A DNA stretch of 53,513 nt, from contig NZ_CABTWO010000016.1 of the NCBI RefSeq assembly GCF_902488535.1, forward strand, positions 1-53,513, read 5' to 3'. Origin of the DNA: an uncultured Mobiluncus sp. Lineage in GTDB: Bacteria; Actinomycetota; Actinomycetes; Actinomycetales; Actinomycetaceae. A model generated the notes under the pieces. The model saw only the letters and a list, made by a program, of their open reading frames with translations, made no database searches and was not told where the DNA came from. The position numbers were made by a program, and so were the translations under genes. Positions 44,427 through 52,682 of the stretch are shown here, piece after piece. How positions within the stretch are numbered: the stretch's first letter is position 1; the number at the start of each line of letters is the position of its first letter.

Positions 44427-45188
44427 TTACTCTTCAGCTTCGTATTGCGCGATGACGTCGTCGGAGGCGTCGCCGTTCATAAACACGTTCTGAACGTCGT
44501 CGCTGTCGTCAAGGGCGTCAAACAGGCGCATGACCTTGCGATAGGCCTCTAAATCAAGGTCGACCTTAACCGAGGGAACGAACTGGGATTCGGCCGAATC
44601 GTAGTCAATCCCCGCGTCTTGCAAAGCGGTGCGCACCGCCACCAAGTCCGCCGGTTCGGTCTCGATAATAAAGAGTTCACCGGCATCTTCCACGTCATCG
44701 GCACCGGCGGCCAGTACCGCGTCAAGAATCTTGTCCTCGTCCAAGCCGTCAACTTTGGCAACTTCGATGACTCCACGGCGGGCAAACTGGTAGGACACCG
44801 AGCCGGAATCTGCCATGTTGCCGCCGTTACGGCTAAAGATGGTACGCACTTCGGAAACAGCGCGATTCTTGTTATCGGTCAGGCATTCCACGATAAAGCC
44901 CACCCCGCTGGGGCCGTAACCTTCATAAGTGATGGACTGCCAGTCGGCACCGCCCGATTCAGCGCCGGAACCGCGCTTCACCGCGCGATCGATGTTATCC
45001 GCGGGAACGGAGGATTTCTTAGCTTTCTGAATCGCGTCAAAAAGGGTCGGATTGCCGGCAGGATCGCCTCCGCCGGTACGCGCCGCCACTTCGATGTTCT
45101 TAATCAGGCGTGCAAACAGCTTGCCGCGCTTGGCGTCGATGGCGGCTTTCTTATGTTTTGTGGTGGCCCATTTTGAGTGACCCGACAT
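44427..45188 (-). CDS. yebC: YebC/TACO1-family protein
   Basis: A 253-residue protein beginning MSGHSKWATTKHKKAAIDAK, the family hallmark, with PADNIDRAVKRGSG in the middle domain. Family members act as transcriptional regulators or as translation factors at proline stretches. It is placed before ruvC as in most actinobacteria. The ribosome-binding site AAGGAG is clear. It heads the yebC-ruvC-ruvA-ruvB run, with a 149-base gap upstream to sdaA. Confidence 0.95.
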   Translation of the reverse strand: MSGHSKWATTKHKKAAIDAKRGKLFARLIKNIEVAARTGGGDPAGNPTLFDAIQKAKKSSVPADNIDRAVKRGSGAESGGADWQSITYEGYGPSGVGFIVECLTDNKNRAVSEVRTIFSRNGGNMADSGSVSYQFARRGVIEVAKVDGLDEDKILDAVLAAGADDVEDAGELFIIETEPADLVAVRTALQDAGIDYDSAESQFVPSVKVDLDLEAYRKVMRLFDALDDSDDVQNVFMNGDASDDVIAQYEAEE

Positions 45189-45337
45189 TGATGTATCTCC
45201 TTAAACTTCTCGCCTATAACGAAGACATTTTAATAAAACATTCCTCGAATCGTCTAACTGAGGTTACCGCAAATCCGACTCAATTCCCGAACCTCAATCG
45301 TGACAAATCCAAATTTCGCCCCCCGAGCGGAACTTTC

Positions 45338-46777
45338 TCAGCATTCCACAACGTTGACCGCCAGTCCCCCAGTGGCGGTTTCTTTGTATTTCGAGCTCAT
45401 ATCCAAGCCGGTTTCGTACATAGTTTCGATGACTTCGTCAAAGCTGACCCGATGTGTTCCGTCTCCCCACAGGCTCATCCGGGCGGCGTTGATGGCGTGA
45501 ACTGCGGCGATGGCATTGCGCTCGATACAGGGCACCTGCACCAGTCCCCCGATAGGATCGCAGGTCAGGCCCAGATTATGCTCCATCGCGATTTCAGCCG
45601 CGTTTTCAATCTGATGGGGACTGCCCCCCAGAGCCGCCGCCAAACCTCCCGCAGCCATCGCCGCCGCGGATCCGACTTCGCCTTGGCAGCCGACTTCCGC
45701 CCCGGCCACGGAAGCGTTCGTTTTAATGATTCCGCCCACAGCTCCGGCTACCGTCAGGTAGTCCCGTTGTGCCGGGCCGCATTTCGTTTCCACTTCGGGA
45801 CAAAACCACTGCAGATAGCGTCCCACCGCGGCCACGATACCCGCCGAGCCGTTCGTGGGGGCTCGCACCACCATTCCGCCAGCCGCGTTTTCCTCGTTCA
45901 CCGACAGCGCCCACAGGTTCACCCAATCCATCGCCCGCATGGGATCTTGGGCGAAACTACGCCAAATGGCGGGAGTTCCGGGCTTGCCGTCACGAGCTCG
46001 CAAGTGAGTGAACAGCCGGTGGGCTCGGCGCGGCACGGACAACCCGCCCGGCAGGATGGTTTCCTTGTTCGCGCAGCCGTTATCGATGCATTTGTTCATC
46101 ATCTTGCGCAAATTGTCCAGCCCGTGTCCCAACTCTGCACGGGTCATGCGGCTTAACTCGTTGGCACGCACCAGGTCGCCGAGGGATTTGCCCTCGCTTT
46201 GCGCCAGTTGCAGAAGGTCGTCCATAGAGTTGTACGGGTAAGGCACGGTAGTTGCGGCGGTACTTTCATCCAGCGAGGTCAGCTCCCCGGGTTCCCCGAA
46301 ATCTGCCTCGTCACGGGTGACGAAACCTCCGCCAATCGAGTAGTAGCGTTTCGAAAAGGTGACCTGGGTGTCGTCGTAGGCTCGAATCACCAAAGAATTC
46401 GCGTGGAACGGGGCTATTGTCTGCGGTCGAAAAAGCAAATCCCGTTCAAAACAGAAAGGAACCGTCAACCCGCCCGGCAAGACTAGTGACCCCTCGGGAG
46501 TCACCGCAGCTAACAGACGTGCCACCACTCCAGGTTGGACCGTAGCCGGAACGAAGCCGGAGAGCCCACACAGCACTGCGCCATCGCTGAGGTGGCCGCG
46601 GCCGGTGGCACCCAAAGAACCCTGGAGCTCAATCTCTAAACGCTGGAAAGGCTGCCCGGAATCAAGCAACAGCGCCGCGAAATCCGCACCGGCCCGCATC
46701 GGCCCGACGGTGTGCGAAGCGGAAGGGCCGACACCGACTTGGATAACATCAAACACGGAAAGCGAGGAAGCGAGCAT
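45338..46777 (-). CDS. sdaA: L-serine dehydratase, iron-sulfur type
   Basis: Deaminates L-serine to pyruvate using a [4Fe-4S] cluster. This is the single-chain form: a beta-like N-terminal domain (SASHTVGPM) and the catalytic alpha-like domain. Cluster cysteines Cys364, Cys406 and Cys417 have spacings of 42 and 11, as in the Legionella enzyme, and the last residue is Cys (VNVVEC), matching the C-terminal 'tail-in-mouth' cysteine. No Shine-Dalgarno sequence is seen. I chose ATG at 46777, eight bases after a TAAAAT box (leaderless); ATG at 46783 is the alternative. Confidence 0.93.
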   Translation of the reverse strand: MLASSLSVFDVIQVGVGPSASHTVGPMRAGADFAALLLDSGQPFQRLEIELQGSLGATGRGHLSDGAVLCGLSGFVPATVQPGVVARLLAAVTPEGSLVLPGGLTVPFCFERDLLFRPQTIAPFHANSLVIRAYDDTQVTFSKRYYSIGGGFVTRDEADFGEPGELTSLDESTAATTVPYPYNSMDDLLQLAQSEGKSLGDLVRANELSRMTRAELGHGLDNLRKMMNKCIDNGCANKETILPGGLSVPRRAHRLFTHLRARDGKPGTPAIWRSFAQDPMRAMDWVNLWALSVNEENAAGGMVVRAPTNGSAGIVAAVGRYLQWFCPEVETKCGPAQRDYLTVAGAVGGIIKTNASVAGAEVGCQGEVGSAAAMAAGGLAAALGGSPHQIENAAEIAMEHNLGLTCDPIGGLVQVPCIERNAIAAVHAINAARMSLWGDGTHRVSFDEVIETMYETGLDMSSKYKETATGGLAVNVVEC

Positions 46778-46837
46778 AAACATCAATTTTAGCCCGAAAC
46801 CTGCCCCGGGGATAGCACCACTCGGTCGATTGCTAAT

Positions 46838-46870
46838 CTGGCGACGTCAGGCGCACGCCTCTATCGCCAG
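46838..46870 (-). promoter_or_regulatory. hairpin between the NUDIX gene and sdaA
   Basis: CTGGCGA (46838-46844) pairs with TCGCCAG (46864-46870), and an inner AGGC/GCCT stem (46849-46852 with 46857-46860) closes a 4-base loop. It lies in a 171-base gap and has no T-run. It could end the NUDIX mRNA or be an upstream site for sdaA. Confidence 0.35.
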
Positions 46871-46957
46871 TCAGACTGATGAACTACGTTCAGAAATACG
46901 TCGTGACTATGAACCGCAAGTTCTGGTCTTTGGCCGGGCACCAAACGTTTAACCGGA

Positions 46958-47590
46958 TCAGTGGCGTTTCCCGACGGTACCTTCGCTGATTTCTGGGCAG
47001 GTCCCGTCCCAGCCTCGCACCCATCCGCGAGCCAGGGAAACCAAATCCAGCGGGTAAACCACTGCCCCGCCAGCTATTTCACGCTGTAAAGCGTCGACGT
47101 CCCACCATTTCAGTTCATCTAAAACTTCCCGTTCAACCGCGGTGAACCCGTCACGCACAAACACGGGCGACCCGGGAAGCCCTGTGAGAAAGAAAAGTTC
47201 GTCCTGACGGCAGGTCAAGGCGTGAAAGTCGAAGGTGGCGTGACGGCGCAGCACCGGTCCAACCAGCGCATCTGGACTGAGGCGGTAGCCCGTTTCTTCA
47301 AAGAACTCCCGCACGGCTCCGTCTCGCGGGTCCTCCCCCGCTTCCAGACCGCCCCCGACGGTAAACCACCACCAGTGCTCGAAGTCTGAAAAGTCATGTC
47401 CGCGCAGCAACAGCAGTTCATCGTGGCTGTTGAAAGCCACGACTCGCGCCGCTTGGCGATGATAATAGCCGGCCTCGTCCCGGGGCCATTCCCGCAGAAA
47501 ATAGTCGTCAATAGAGGTTTCGGTGTCGTTGTCGGGCCTAGTGCTCGGCGCAGTTTCGCCGTGCCCGCCGGAGTGAAAAACCTCGTCCAT
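46958..47590 (-). CDS. NUDIX hydrolase
   Basis: A 210-residue hydrolase. The NUDIX box is complete: GLEAGEDPRDGAVREFFEET with REFFEE at its core (about residues 81-102). It has an acidic 35-residue N-terminus and a C-terminal region ending in Lys-Arg-His. The substrate cannot be told from the sequence. It follows pdxT by 30 bases with GAGGGAACAGGTC before the ATG. In mycobacteria a NUDIX gene lies in the same neighbourhood. Confidence 0.88.
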   Translation of the reverse strand: MDEVFHSGGHGETAPSTRPDNDTETSIDDYFLREWPRDEAGYYHRQAARVVAFNSHDELLLLRGHDFSDFEHWWWFTVGGGLEAGEDPRDGAVREFFEETGYRLSPDALVGPVLRRHATFDFHALTCRQDELFFLTGLPGSPVFVRDGFTAVEREVLDELKWWDVDALQREIAGGAVVYPLDLVSLARGWVRGWDGTCPEISEGTVGKRH

Positions 47591-47620
47591 GACCTGTTCC
47601 CTCGCCCTTTCGGTGTCGTC

Positions 47621-48247
47621 TCAGTTGGCTTGGGCTTTCACAAGGTCCAGGAAGTAGCGGTGTACGCGCAGGTCGTCGGTGACTTCGGGATGGAATGACG
47701 TCGCTAGCAAGGGGCCTTGGCGCACCGCCACCACCCGCGGAGCCGAGTTTGGGGTCTGCTGCCAAGTCGAGAGCACTTCCACCCCCGCTCCGACCGATTC
47801 CACCCAGGGGGCGCGAATGAACACAGCTGGGAGGGGCTGGTCACCACCAAAAGAACCGGGGTCGACGAAGCTTTGCGCCGAATCGACTTGCCGGCCAAAC
47901 GCGTTACGCCGCACGACCACGTCCAATCCCCCCAGAGTTTCTTGGCCGTCTATCCCGTCAACAATGTGGTCCGCCAGCATAATCATGCCCGCGCAGCTAC
48001 CATAAATGGCTTTTCCGCTGTGGACGAAGGCTTTCAACGGGTCGAATAAATCGAAGGCGCGCGCCAACTTGTACATGGTGGTCGATTCCCCGCCGGGAAT
48101 AATCAAACCATCCAAATCCTGCAGGTGGGAGGGAACTTTTACCTCCACCGGTACGGCTCCCAGCGCGTGCAAAGCCCGCACGTGCTCAACCACCGAACCT
48201 TGCAGAGCTAAGACGCCCACGCGCCATTGATTTTGCTCCAAAGTCAT
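47621..48247 (-). CDS. pdxT: pyridoxal 5'-phosphate synthase glutaminase subunit
   Basis: Supplies ammonia to PdxS for vitamin B6 synthesis. The 208-residue class I amidotransferase has GVLALQGSVVEH at the N-terminus, PGGEST at 51-56, nucleophile Cys85 in YGSCAGMI, and His186/Glu188 in SFHPEVTDD. It follows pdxS by 42 bases; the pair forms the PLP synthase complex. Confidence 0.96.
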   Translation of the reverse strand: MTLEQNQWRVGVLALQGSVVEHVRALHALGAVPVEVKVPSHLQDLDGLIIPGGESTTMYKLARAFDLFDPLKAFVHSGKAIYGSCAGMIMLADHIVDGIDGQETLGGLDVVVRRNAFGRQVDSAQSFVDPGSFGGDQPLPAVFIRAPWVESVGAGVEVLSTWQQTPNSAPRVVAVRQGPLLATSFHPEVTDDLRVHRYFLDLVKAQAN

Positions 48248-48289
48248 CCTTTTCTCTGGTGTTTCGGCAAAACTCAGCGATACCGAGGA

Positions 48290-49189
48290 TTACCAGCCGC
48301 GCTGAGCCAAGCGCGCGTCGTCAGGAATATCGTGAACGTTGATGCCGACCATGGCTTCGCCCAAGGAACGGGATACCTCAGCGACGACTTCCGGTTCGTT
48401 GTAGCGAGCTGTGGCCTTGACAATCGCCGCCGCGCGCTTCGCCGGATCACCTGACTTAAAGATGCCGGAACCCACGAACACGCCTTCGGAACCCAGCTGC
48501 ATCATCAACGCTGCGTCAGCAGGAGTGGCGATACCGCCCGCGGTAAACAGCACGACCGGCAGCTTCCCGGTTTCCGCAACCTCTTTGACCAGCGGATAGG
48601 GAGCCTGCAATTCCTTGGCGGCGTCAAACAGTTCATCGGGACGCATGGTGGTCAGGCGGTTGATTTGCGAAGTCATGGTGCGCATATGGGTTACCGCATT
48701 GGACACGTCCCCGGTACCGGCTTCGCCCTTGGAACGAATCATGGCCGCGCCCTCACTGATACGGCGCAAAGCCTCACCGAGGTTAGTGGCTCCGCACACG
48801 AAAGGCACGGTGAAATCCCACTTGTTGATGTGATGCTTGTAGTCGGCCGGGGTCAAAACTTCGGACTCATCGATGTAGTCCACCCCCAGGCTCTGCAACA
48901 CCTGAGCTTCCGCAAAATGGCCAATCCGGGCTTTTGCCATCACGGGAATAGACACCGCGTTGATGATGCCGTCAATCAGATCAGGGTCGCTCATCCGCGC
49001 GACGCCGCCTTCGGCGCGAATATCCGCCGGAACACGCTCCAAAGCCATCACCGCCACGGCACCGGCATCTTGGGCAATCTTGGCCTGCTCCGCGTTGACG
49101 ACATCCATAATGACACCGCCCTTGAGCATTTGAGCCATGCCCCGCTTCACCAAATCAGTCCCGGTTCCTTGCGCCAGTTGATCAGACAT
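48290..49189 (-). CDS. pdxS: pyridoxal 5'-phosphate synthase lyase subunit
   Basis: Condenses ribose 5-phosphate, glyceraldehyde 3-phosphate and ammonia into PLP. The 299-residue (beta/alpha)8 barrel has the Schiff-base Lys86 in PVMAKARIGH and Lys154 in IRSKGEAGTG. Length and sequence are highly conserved. With PdxT this gives the DXP-independent B6 route. Confidence 0.97.
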   Translation of the reverse strand: MSDQLAQGTGTDLVKRGMAQMLKGGVIMDVVNAEQAKIAQDAGAVAVMALERVPADIRAEGGVARMSDPDLIDGIINAVSIPVMAKARIGHFAEAQVLQSLGVDYIDESEVLTPADYKHHINKWDFTVPFVCGATNLGEALRRISEGAAMIRSKGEAGTGDVSNAVTHMRTMTSQINRLTTMRPDELFDAAKELQAPYPLVKEVAETGKLPVVLFTAGGIATPADAALMMQLGSEGVFVGSGIFKSGDPAKRAAAIVKATARYNEPEVVAEVSRSLGEAMVGINVHDIPDDARLAQRGW

Positions 49190-49250
49190 TTTGCCTTCTT
49201 TCCTTGTTCAAATTCTGGTTACGATTTCTCAGTCGTCCCTATTTTAGCGA

Positions 49251-49724
49251 TTACTGCACGATATCGGCGAAACCGGCCGACACCACTTGTGCCAAATCCT
49301 GAGGATTGACCACAATTTGCCGACCACGCAACCCTGCCGAAACATAGAACTTATCGTGCAAAACGGCGGTTTCTTCGATGACGGTGGGGAACAATTTTTT
49401 CATCCCCAACGGGGAGCATCCCCCGCGGATGTACCCCGTCACGTCCCGCAGTGTCCGCCAGTTGATGAGCTGGACATGTTTCACGCCGAAATGCGCGGCC
49501 GTCTTTTTCAAATCCAGCTCAGCATCGGCAGGAACGACCGCGACGTAGTGTCCGCCCTGCCCGTCCTCCAGCACCAGGGTCTTGTAGATGAGTTCGGCGG
49601 AGATCCCCAAGACTTCGGCGGTATGCAGTGCACCGATATCCCCGTCCGTCGGGTAGCTTGAGGTTTCATAGGCTACCCCGGCGCCGTCCAGCAGTCGCAT
49701 CGCGTTGGTCTTGGTGGTTTTCAT
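49251..49724 (-). CDS. ybaK: Cys-tRNA(Pro) deacylase YbaK/EbsC
   Basis: Trans-editing enzyme that hydrolyses Cys-tRNA-Pro. At 157 residues, the key Lys48 lies in IYKTLVLED, and the GYIRGGCSPLGMKK segment is typical of YbaK rather than ProX. I start at ATG 49724 (MKTTKTNAMRLL), the usual N-terminus; the upstream in-frame TTG at 49748 has no support. A clear ribosome-binding site is lacking. It lies 42 bases after the HIT gene. Confidence 0.9.
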   Translation of the reverse strand: MKTTKTNAMRLLDGAGVAYETSSYPTDGDIGALHTAEVLGISAELIYKTLVLEDGQGGHYVAVVPADAELDLKKTAAHFGVKHVQLINWRTLRDVTGYIRGGCSPLGMKKLFPTVIEETAVLHDKFYVSAGLRGRQIVVNPQDLAQVVSAGFADIVQ

Positions 49725-49766
49725 CGTGATTGAGCTACAGTTTCTCAAGTCCCGTAGCGGGAGATT

Positions 49767-50324
49767 TCAGATTTCGCGCGGCTGCCAGTCGCCGAACGCC
49801 TCAGCCAGGACCTGGCGAGTCTGGCCCAACAGTTCCGGGACAGCTTTCGTGCGCGCCACGATGGGAAAGAAATTCGCGTCCCCCGCCCAGCGCGGCACGA
49901 TGTGTTGATGCAGGTGTCCCGCGATTCCGGCACCCGCGACCGCGCCCTGATTCATCCCCAGGTTAAAGCCTTGCGGCGCTTTGACCTGGCGAATGACCTC
50001 CATCGTATGCGCGGTCAGCTCACCGAATTCGATGCGTTCAGCAAAGTCCAAATCGGTGTAGTCAGGAACGTGACGGTAAGGCAAAACCAGAACATGGCCG
50101 GGATTGTAGGGAAACAGGTTCATCACCACGAAGCAAGTCTTGCCCCGATACACAATCAGGTTCTGTTCGTCATCACCTTTCGGGCCCTCGCAAAACGGGC
50201 ACGCTTTCACGTCACGATGTGGCCCATCGTCGATGTACACCATCCGATGAGGGGTCCACAAGCGCTCCAGCCCGTCAGTTTGCGCACCGAAGTTTTCGCT
50301 TGATTCCGCGGGTAAGTCAGTCAT
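49767..50324 (-). CDS. HIT-family nucleotide hydrolase/phosphorylase
   Basis: A 185-residue histidine-triad protein with the catalytic HLHQH at 137-141 (followed by IVPRW), and a CPFC half-site at 42-45 suggesting zinc binding. The family includes AP4A phosphorylases; the actinobacterial homologue after thrS is of this type. It starts one base before the thrS stop codon (50326-50328), so translation is probably coupled. Confidence 0.92.
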   Translation of the reverse strand: MTDLPAESSENFGAQTDGLERLWTPHRMVYIDDGPHRDVKACPFCEGPKGDDEQNLIVYRGKTCFVVMNLFPYNPGHVLVLPYRHVPDYTDLDFAERIEFGELTAHTMEVIRQVKAPQGFNLGMNQGAVAGAGIAGHLHQHIVPRWAGDANFFPIVARTKAVPELLGQTRQVLAEAFGDWQPREI

Positions 50325-50325
50325 G

Positions 50326-52335
50326 TTAATCGTTCCTGCGGCTGCGGATGGCCTCCAGGATTTCCGCTATCGCCTGGTCAATCGGGACACCGTTCTTTTG
50401 CTCGCCACCGCGGTACCTAAAGGACACTGCGTTCGCCTGGGCGTCCTCCCCGCCGGCAATGAGGGTGAAAGGAATCTTGTCCTTGGCGGCGTTGCGGATC
50501 TTCTTGCCGAAGCGATCGTCTGTCTCATCGACTTCGACTCGCACATTTTCCGCCCGCAGCCGGTTCGCAATGTCGTCGCAGTAGTCGTTGAACGCCTCTG
50601 CCACCGGCACCAAACGTACCTGCACCGGCGCCAGCCAAGCCGGGAACGCTCCGGCGTAGTGTTCGGTGAGCACCCCAAAGAAGCGCTCGATAGAACCGAA
50701 CAAAGCGCGGTGAATCATGACGGGACGCTGCCGGGTGCCATCGGCTGCGGTGTATTCCAAATCGAAACGCTCGGGCAGGTTGAAGTCCAGCTGAATGGTC
50801 GACATCTGCCAGGTCCGCCCAATCGCGTCGCGAGCTTGCACGGAAATCTTGGGACCGTAGAACGCCGCCCCTTCGGGATCCGGCACCAACTCTAAGCCCG
50901 AGGCTGTGGCGACTTCGGCCAGCGTATTGGTCGCTTCCTCCCAGATCTCGTCGGTGCCCACGAACTTGTGCGGATCTTTCGTGGACAGCTCCAGGTAAAA
51001 ATCGTCCAGGCCGTAGTCCTTCAACAAATCCAGCACAAAGTTCAACAGTTTCGTCAACTCGTCTTTCATCTGTTCGCGCGTGCAATAGATGTGACTGTCG
51101 TCCTGGGTAAAGCCGCGTCCGCGGGTCAGGCCGTGAACCACACCGGATTTTTCGTAACGGTATACGGTCCCGAATTCGAACAAACGTAGCGGCAGCTCTC
51201 GATAGGAACGCGAACGGGATTTATAGATGAGATTGTGCATAGGGCAGTTCATGGGCTTCAAGTAGTAGTCGAAGCCTTCCTTCGTAACGTTGCCCTGGTC
51301 GTCGCATTCCTCGTCCACACGCATGGGCGGGAACATGCCGTCTTTGTACCATTCCAGGTGCCCTGACGTTTCAAACAGTTGCCCCTTGGTGACGTGCGGA
51401 GTGTAGACGAACGAGTACCCCTCCTCGAGGTGGCGGCGCCGAGAATAGTTTTCCATCTCCATGCGCACCATCGCGCCCTTGGGGTGGAACACGGCCAAGC
51501 CGGAACCGATTTCCTCCGGGAAACTGAACAGGTCGAGCTCATTGCCCAGCCGGCGATGGTCGCGTTTGGCGGCTTCCTCCATGCGGGTCACGTATTCTTT
51601 CAGGTCGTCTTTGGTCGCCCAAGCGGTGCCGTAGATGCGTTGCAGGGAGTCATTGGCCTGGTCGGCGCGCCAGTATGCGGCTGACACCTTCATCAGCTTA
51701 AACACCCCGTTCAGCAGTCGGGTCGAAGGTACGTGCGGGCCGCGGCACAAGTCCTTCCAGGCTACCTCACCGTTCTTGCGCACGTTGTCGTAAATCGTCA
51801 GTTCGGTGCCGCCGACTTCCACCGAAGCCCCGGCAGCAGCCTGGTCATTATCTGCATCCGTTCCTTTCAAGCCAATCAATTCCAGCTTGTAAGGCTGATC
51901 GGCAAGTTCCTGGCGACCTTCCTCTTCGGTGACGACCCGGCGCACAAACTTTTGGTCTTCTTTACAAATCCGCGCCATGTATTTTTCAATGGCTTTCAAG
52001 TCCTCCGGGGTGAAAGGCTCATCGACGCCGAAATCGTAATAAAAGCCGTTTTCAATGAAGGGGCCGATGCCGTACTTTACGTTCGGGCGAACCTGCTTGA
52101 CGGCCTGGGCCATCACGTGAGTGCAGGAGTGGCGCAGAATGTTCAAGCCCATCTCGGATTCAATAGTGATGGCTTCGACTGTGTCCCCGTCGTGAAGTTC
52201 GCGATACAGGTCGCGGGCCTGACCGTTGATGAAGTAAGCAATGACTTCTTTGCGGTCGCGGTACAGGTCCTCGCCGGTGATGGTGGATTCAATTTGGGTT
52301 GCTTTCCCGTCAATAGTGACGTTGATTTCGGACAC
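50326..52335 (-). CDS. thrS: threonyl-tRNA synthetase
   Basis: Class II synthetase of 669 residues: N-terminal TGS domain (1-60), editing domain with HSCTH (69-73) and the CRGPHVP zinc site, catalytic core with KPMNCPMHNLIYKSR, FEFGTVYRYEKSG and RGFTQDDSHIYC, and the anticodon-binding domain (QVRLVPVAEAFNDYC). The start is GTG at 52335 with AAAGG eight bases upstream. No T-box is visible in the leader, so control by uncharged tRNA is not supported. Confidence 0.97.
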   Translation of the reverse strand: MSEINVTIDGKATQIESTITGEDLYRDRKEVIAYFINGQARDLYRELHDGDTVEAITIESEMGLNILRHSCTHVMAQAVKQVRPNVKYGIGPFIENGFYYDFGVDEPFTPEDLKAIEKYMARICKEDQKFVRRVVTEEEGRQELADQPYKLELIGLKGTDADNDQAAAGASVEVGGTELTIYDNVRKNGEVAWKDLCRGPHVPSTRLLNGVFKLMKVSAAYWRADQANDSLQRIYGTAWATKDDLKEYVTRMEEAAKRDHRRLGNELDLFSFPEEIGSGLAVFHPKGAMVRMEMENYSRRRHLEEGYSFVYTPHVTKGQLFETSGHLEWYKDGMFPPMRVDEECDDQGNVTKEGFDYYLKPMNCPMHNLIYKSRSRSYRELPLRLFEFGTVYRYEKSGVVHGLTRGRGFTQDDSHIYCTREQMKDELTKLLNFVLDLLKDYGLDDFYLELSTKDPHKFVGTDEIWEEATNTLAEVATASGLELVPDPEGAAFYGPKISVQARDAIGRTWQMSTIQLDFNLPERFDLEYTAADGTRQRPVMIHRALFGSIERFFGVLTEHYAGAFPAWLAPVQVRLVPVAEAFNDYCDDIANRLRAENVRVEVDETDDRFGKKIRNAAKDKIPFTLIAGGEDAQANAVSFRYRGGEQKNGVPIDQAIAEILEAIRSRRND

Positions 52336-52371
52336 TTTGCGCCTTTCTCAGTCTGGGTTTACAGAGATAAT

Positions 52372-52377
52372 CTTATA
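52372..52377 (-). promoter_or_regulatory. candidate -10 box of thrS
   Basis: TATAAG on the minus strand, five of six matches to TATAAT, lies 36 bases before the thrS GTG. No good -35 is seen. A promoter is expected because the upstream gene ends in a strong terminator. Confidence 0.35.
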
Positions 52378-52471
52378 CGCGAGAGAATTAAACGAAAAAA
52401 GATTTAGCTCCAGTCCTCTAACGACATGACCGGGAAAGACACGGAATTCGGGAATTAGACCGCGCAAATTT

Positions 52472-52547
52472 GCTTGCAGGCCACGCCGCAGTGCCAGCAA
52501 TTTTGCTCCGCAAAATTGCGCGCCACTTCCTTGGCCTCGGATAAAGC
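52472..52547 (-). repeat. long imperfect inverted repeat
   Basis: Nested pairings outward from a 3-base tip (52507-52509): GCAATTTTGC/GCAAAATTGC (10 bp, perfect), GC/GC, AGT/ACT, AGGCCA/TGGCCT (6 bp) and GCTT/AAGC, 25 base pairs over 76 bases with small internal loops. The strand cannot be decided, since few G-U pairs discriminate. It could be a structured RNA, an mRNA stability element, a MITE-like remnant or a DNA cruciform. Confidence 0.6.
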
Positions 52548-52589
52548 CGCCAGCACACAACCGTCTTGCGAGCGAGCAGGGTCACAGAA

Positions 52590-52606
52590 CCTCCTATCTG
52601 AGGAGG
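52590..52606 (-). repeat. short perfect hairpin
   Basis: CCTCCT (52590-52595) and AGGAGG (52601-52606) with a 5-base loop. Its second arm on the minus strand is a perfect anti-Shine-Dalgarno match, but no convincing gene follows it. Confidence 0.4.
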
Positions 52607-52628
52607 CAAATCGAACCGCCACACTACC

Positions 52629-52672
52629 TAAAAAGATCGGATTGGTGCCGGGATAACCCTGCACCAATCCGA
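52629..52672 (-). terminator. terminator of the surface protein gene
   Basis: TCGGATTGGTGC (52637-52648) and GCACCAATCCGA (52661-52672) form a perfect 12-base-pair stem, with a further GGG/CCC inside. On the minus strand it is followed by TCTTTTTA. It begins 11 bases after the stop codon. Classic intrinsic terminator. Confidence 0.88.
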
Positions 52673-52682
52673 CCAATATATC

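Larger units (their letters stand above)
52336..52682. other. 347-base intergenic region upstream of thrS
   Basis: From right to left on the minus strand this holds the surface-protein terminator (52629-52672), a small CCTCCT/AGGAGG hairpin (52590-52606), a long imperfect inverted repeat (52472-52547) with an adjacent palindrome GCAAATTTGC (52464-52473), and the thrS promoter region. Short open frames of 60-73 codons cross it on both strands, but they run through the hairpins and terminator and I do not accept them as genes. Confidence 0.6.

Noticed and set aside
52418..52676. Short minus-strand frames, one Cys-rich and considered WhiB-like, one basic and preceded by AGGAGG
   Set aside because: The Cys-rich frame begins inside the terminator stem and lacks WhiB Cys spacing; the basic frame has only 4 bases between AGGAGG and GTG and runs through the long inverted repeat.
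52336..52682. T-box riboswitch for thrS
   Set aside because: No UGGNACCGCG-type T-box sequence and no matching specifier stem or antiterminator were found on the minus strand.
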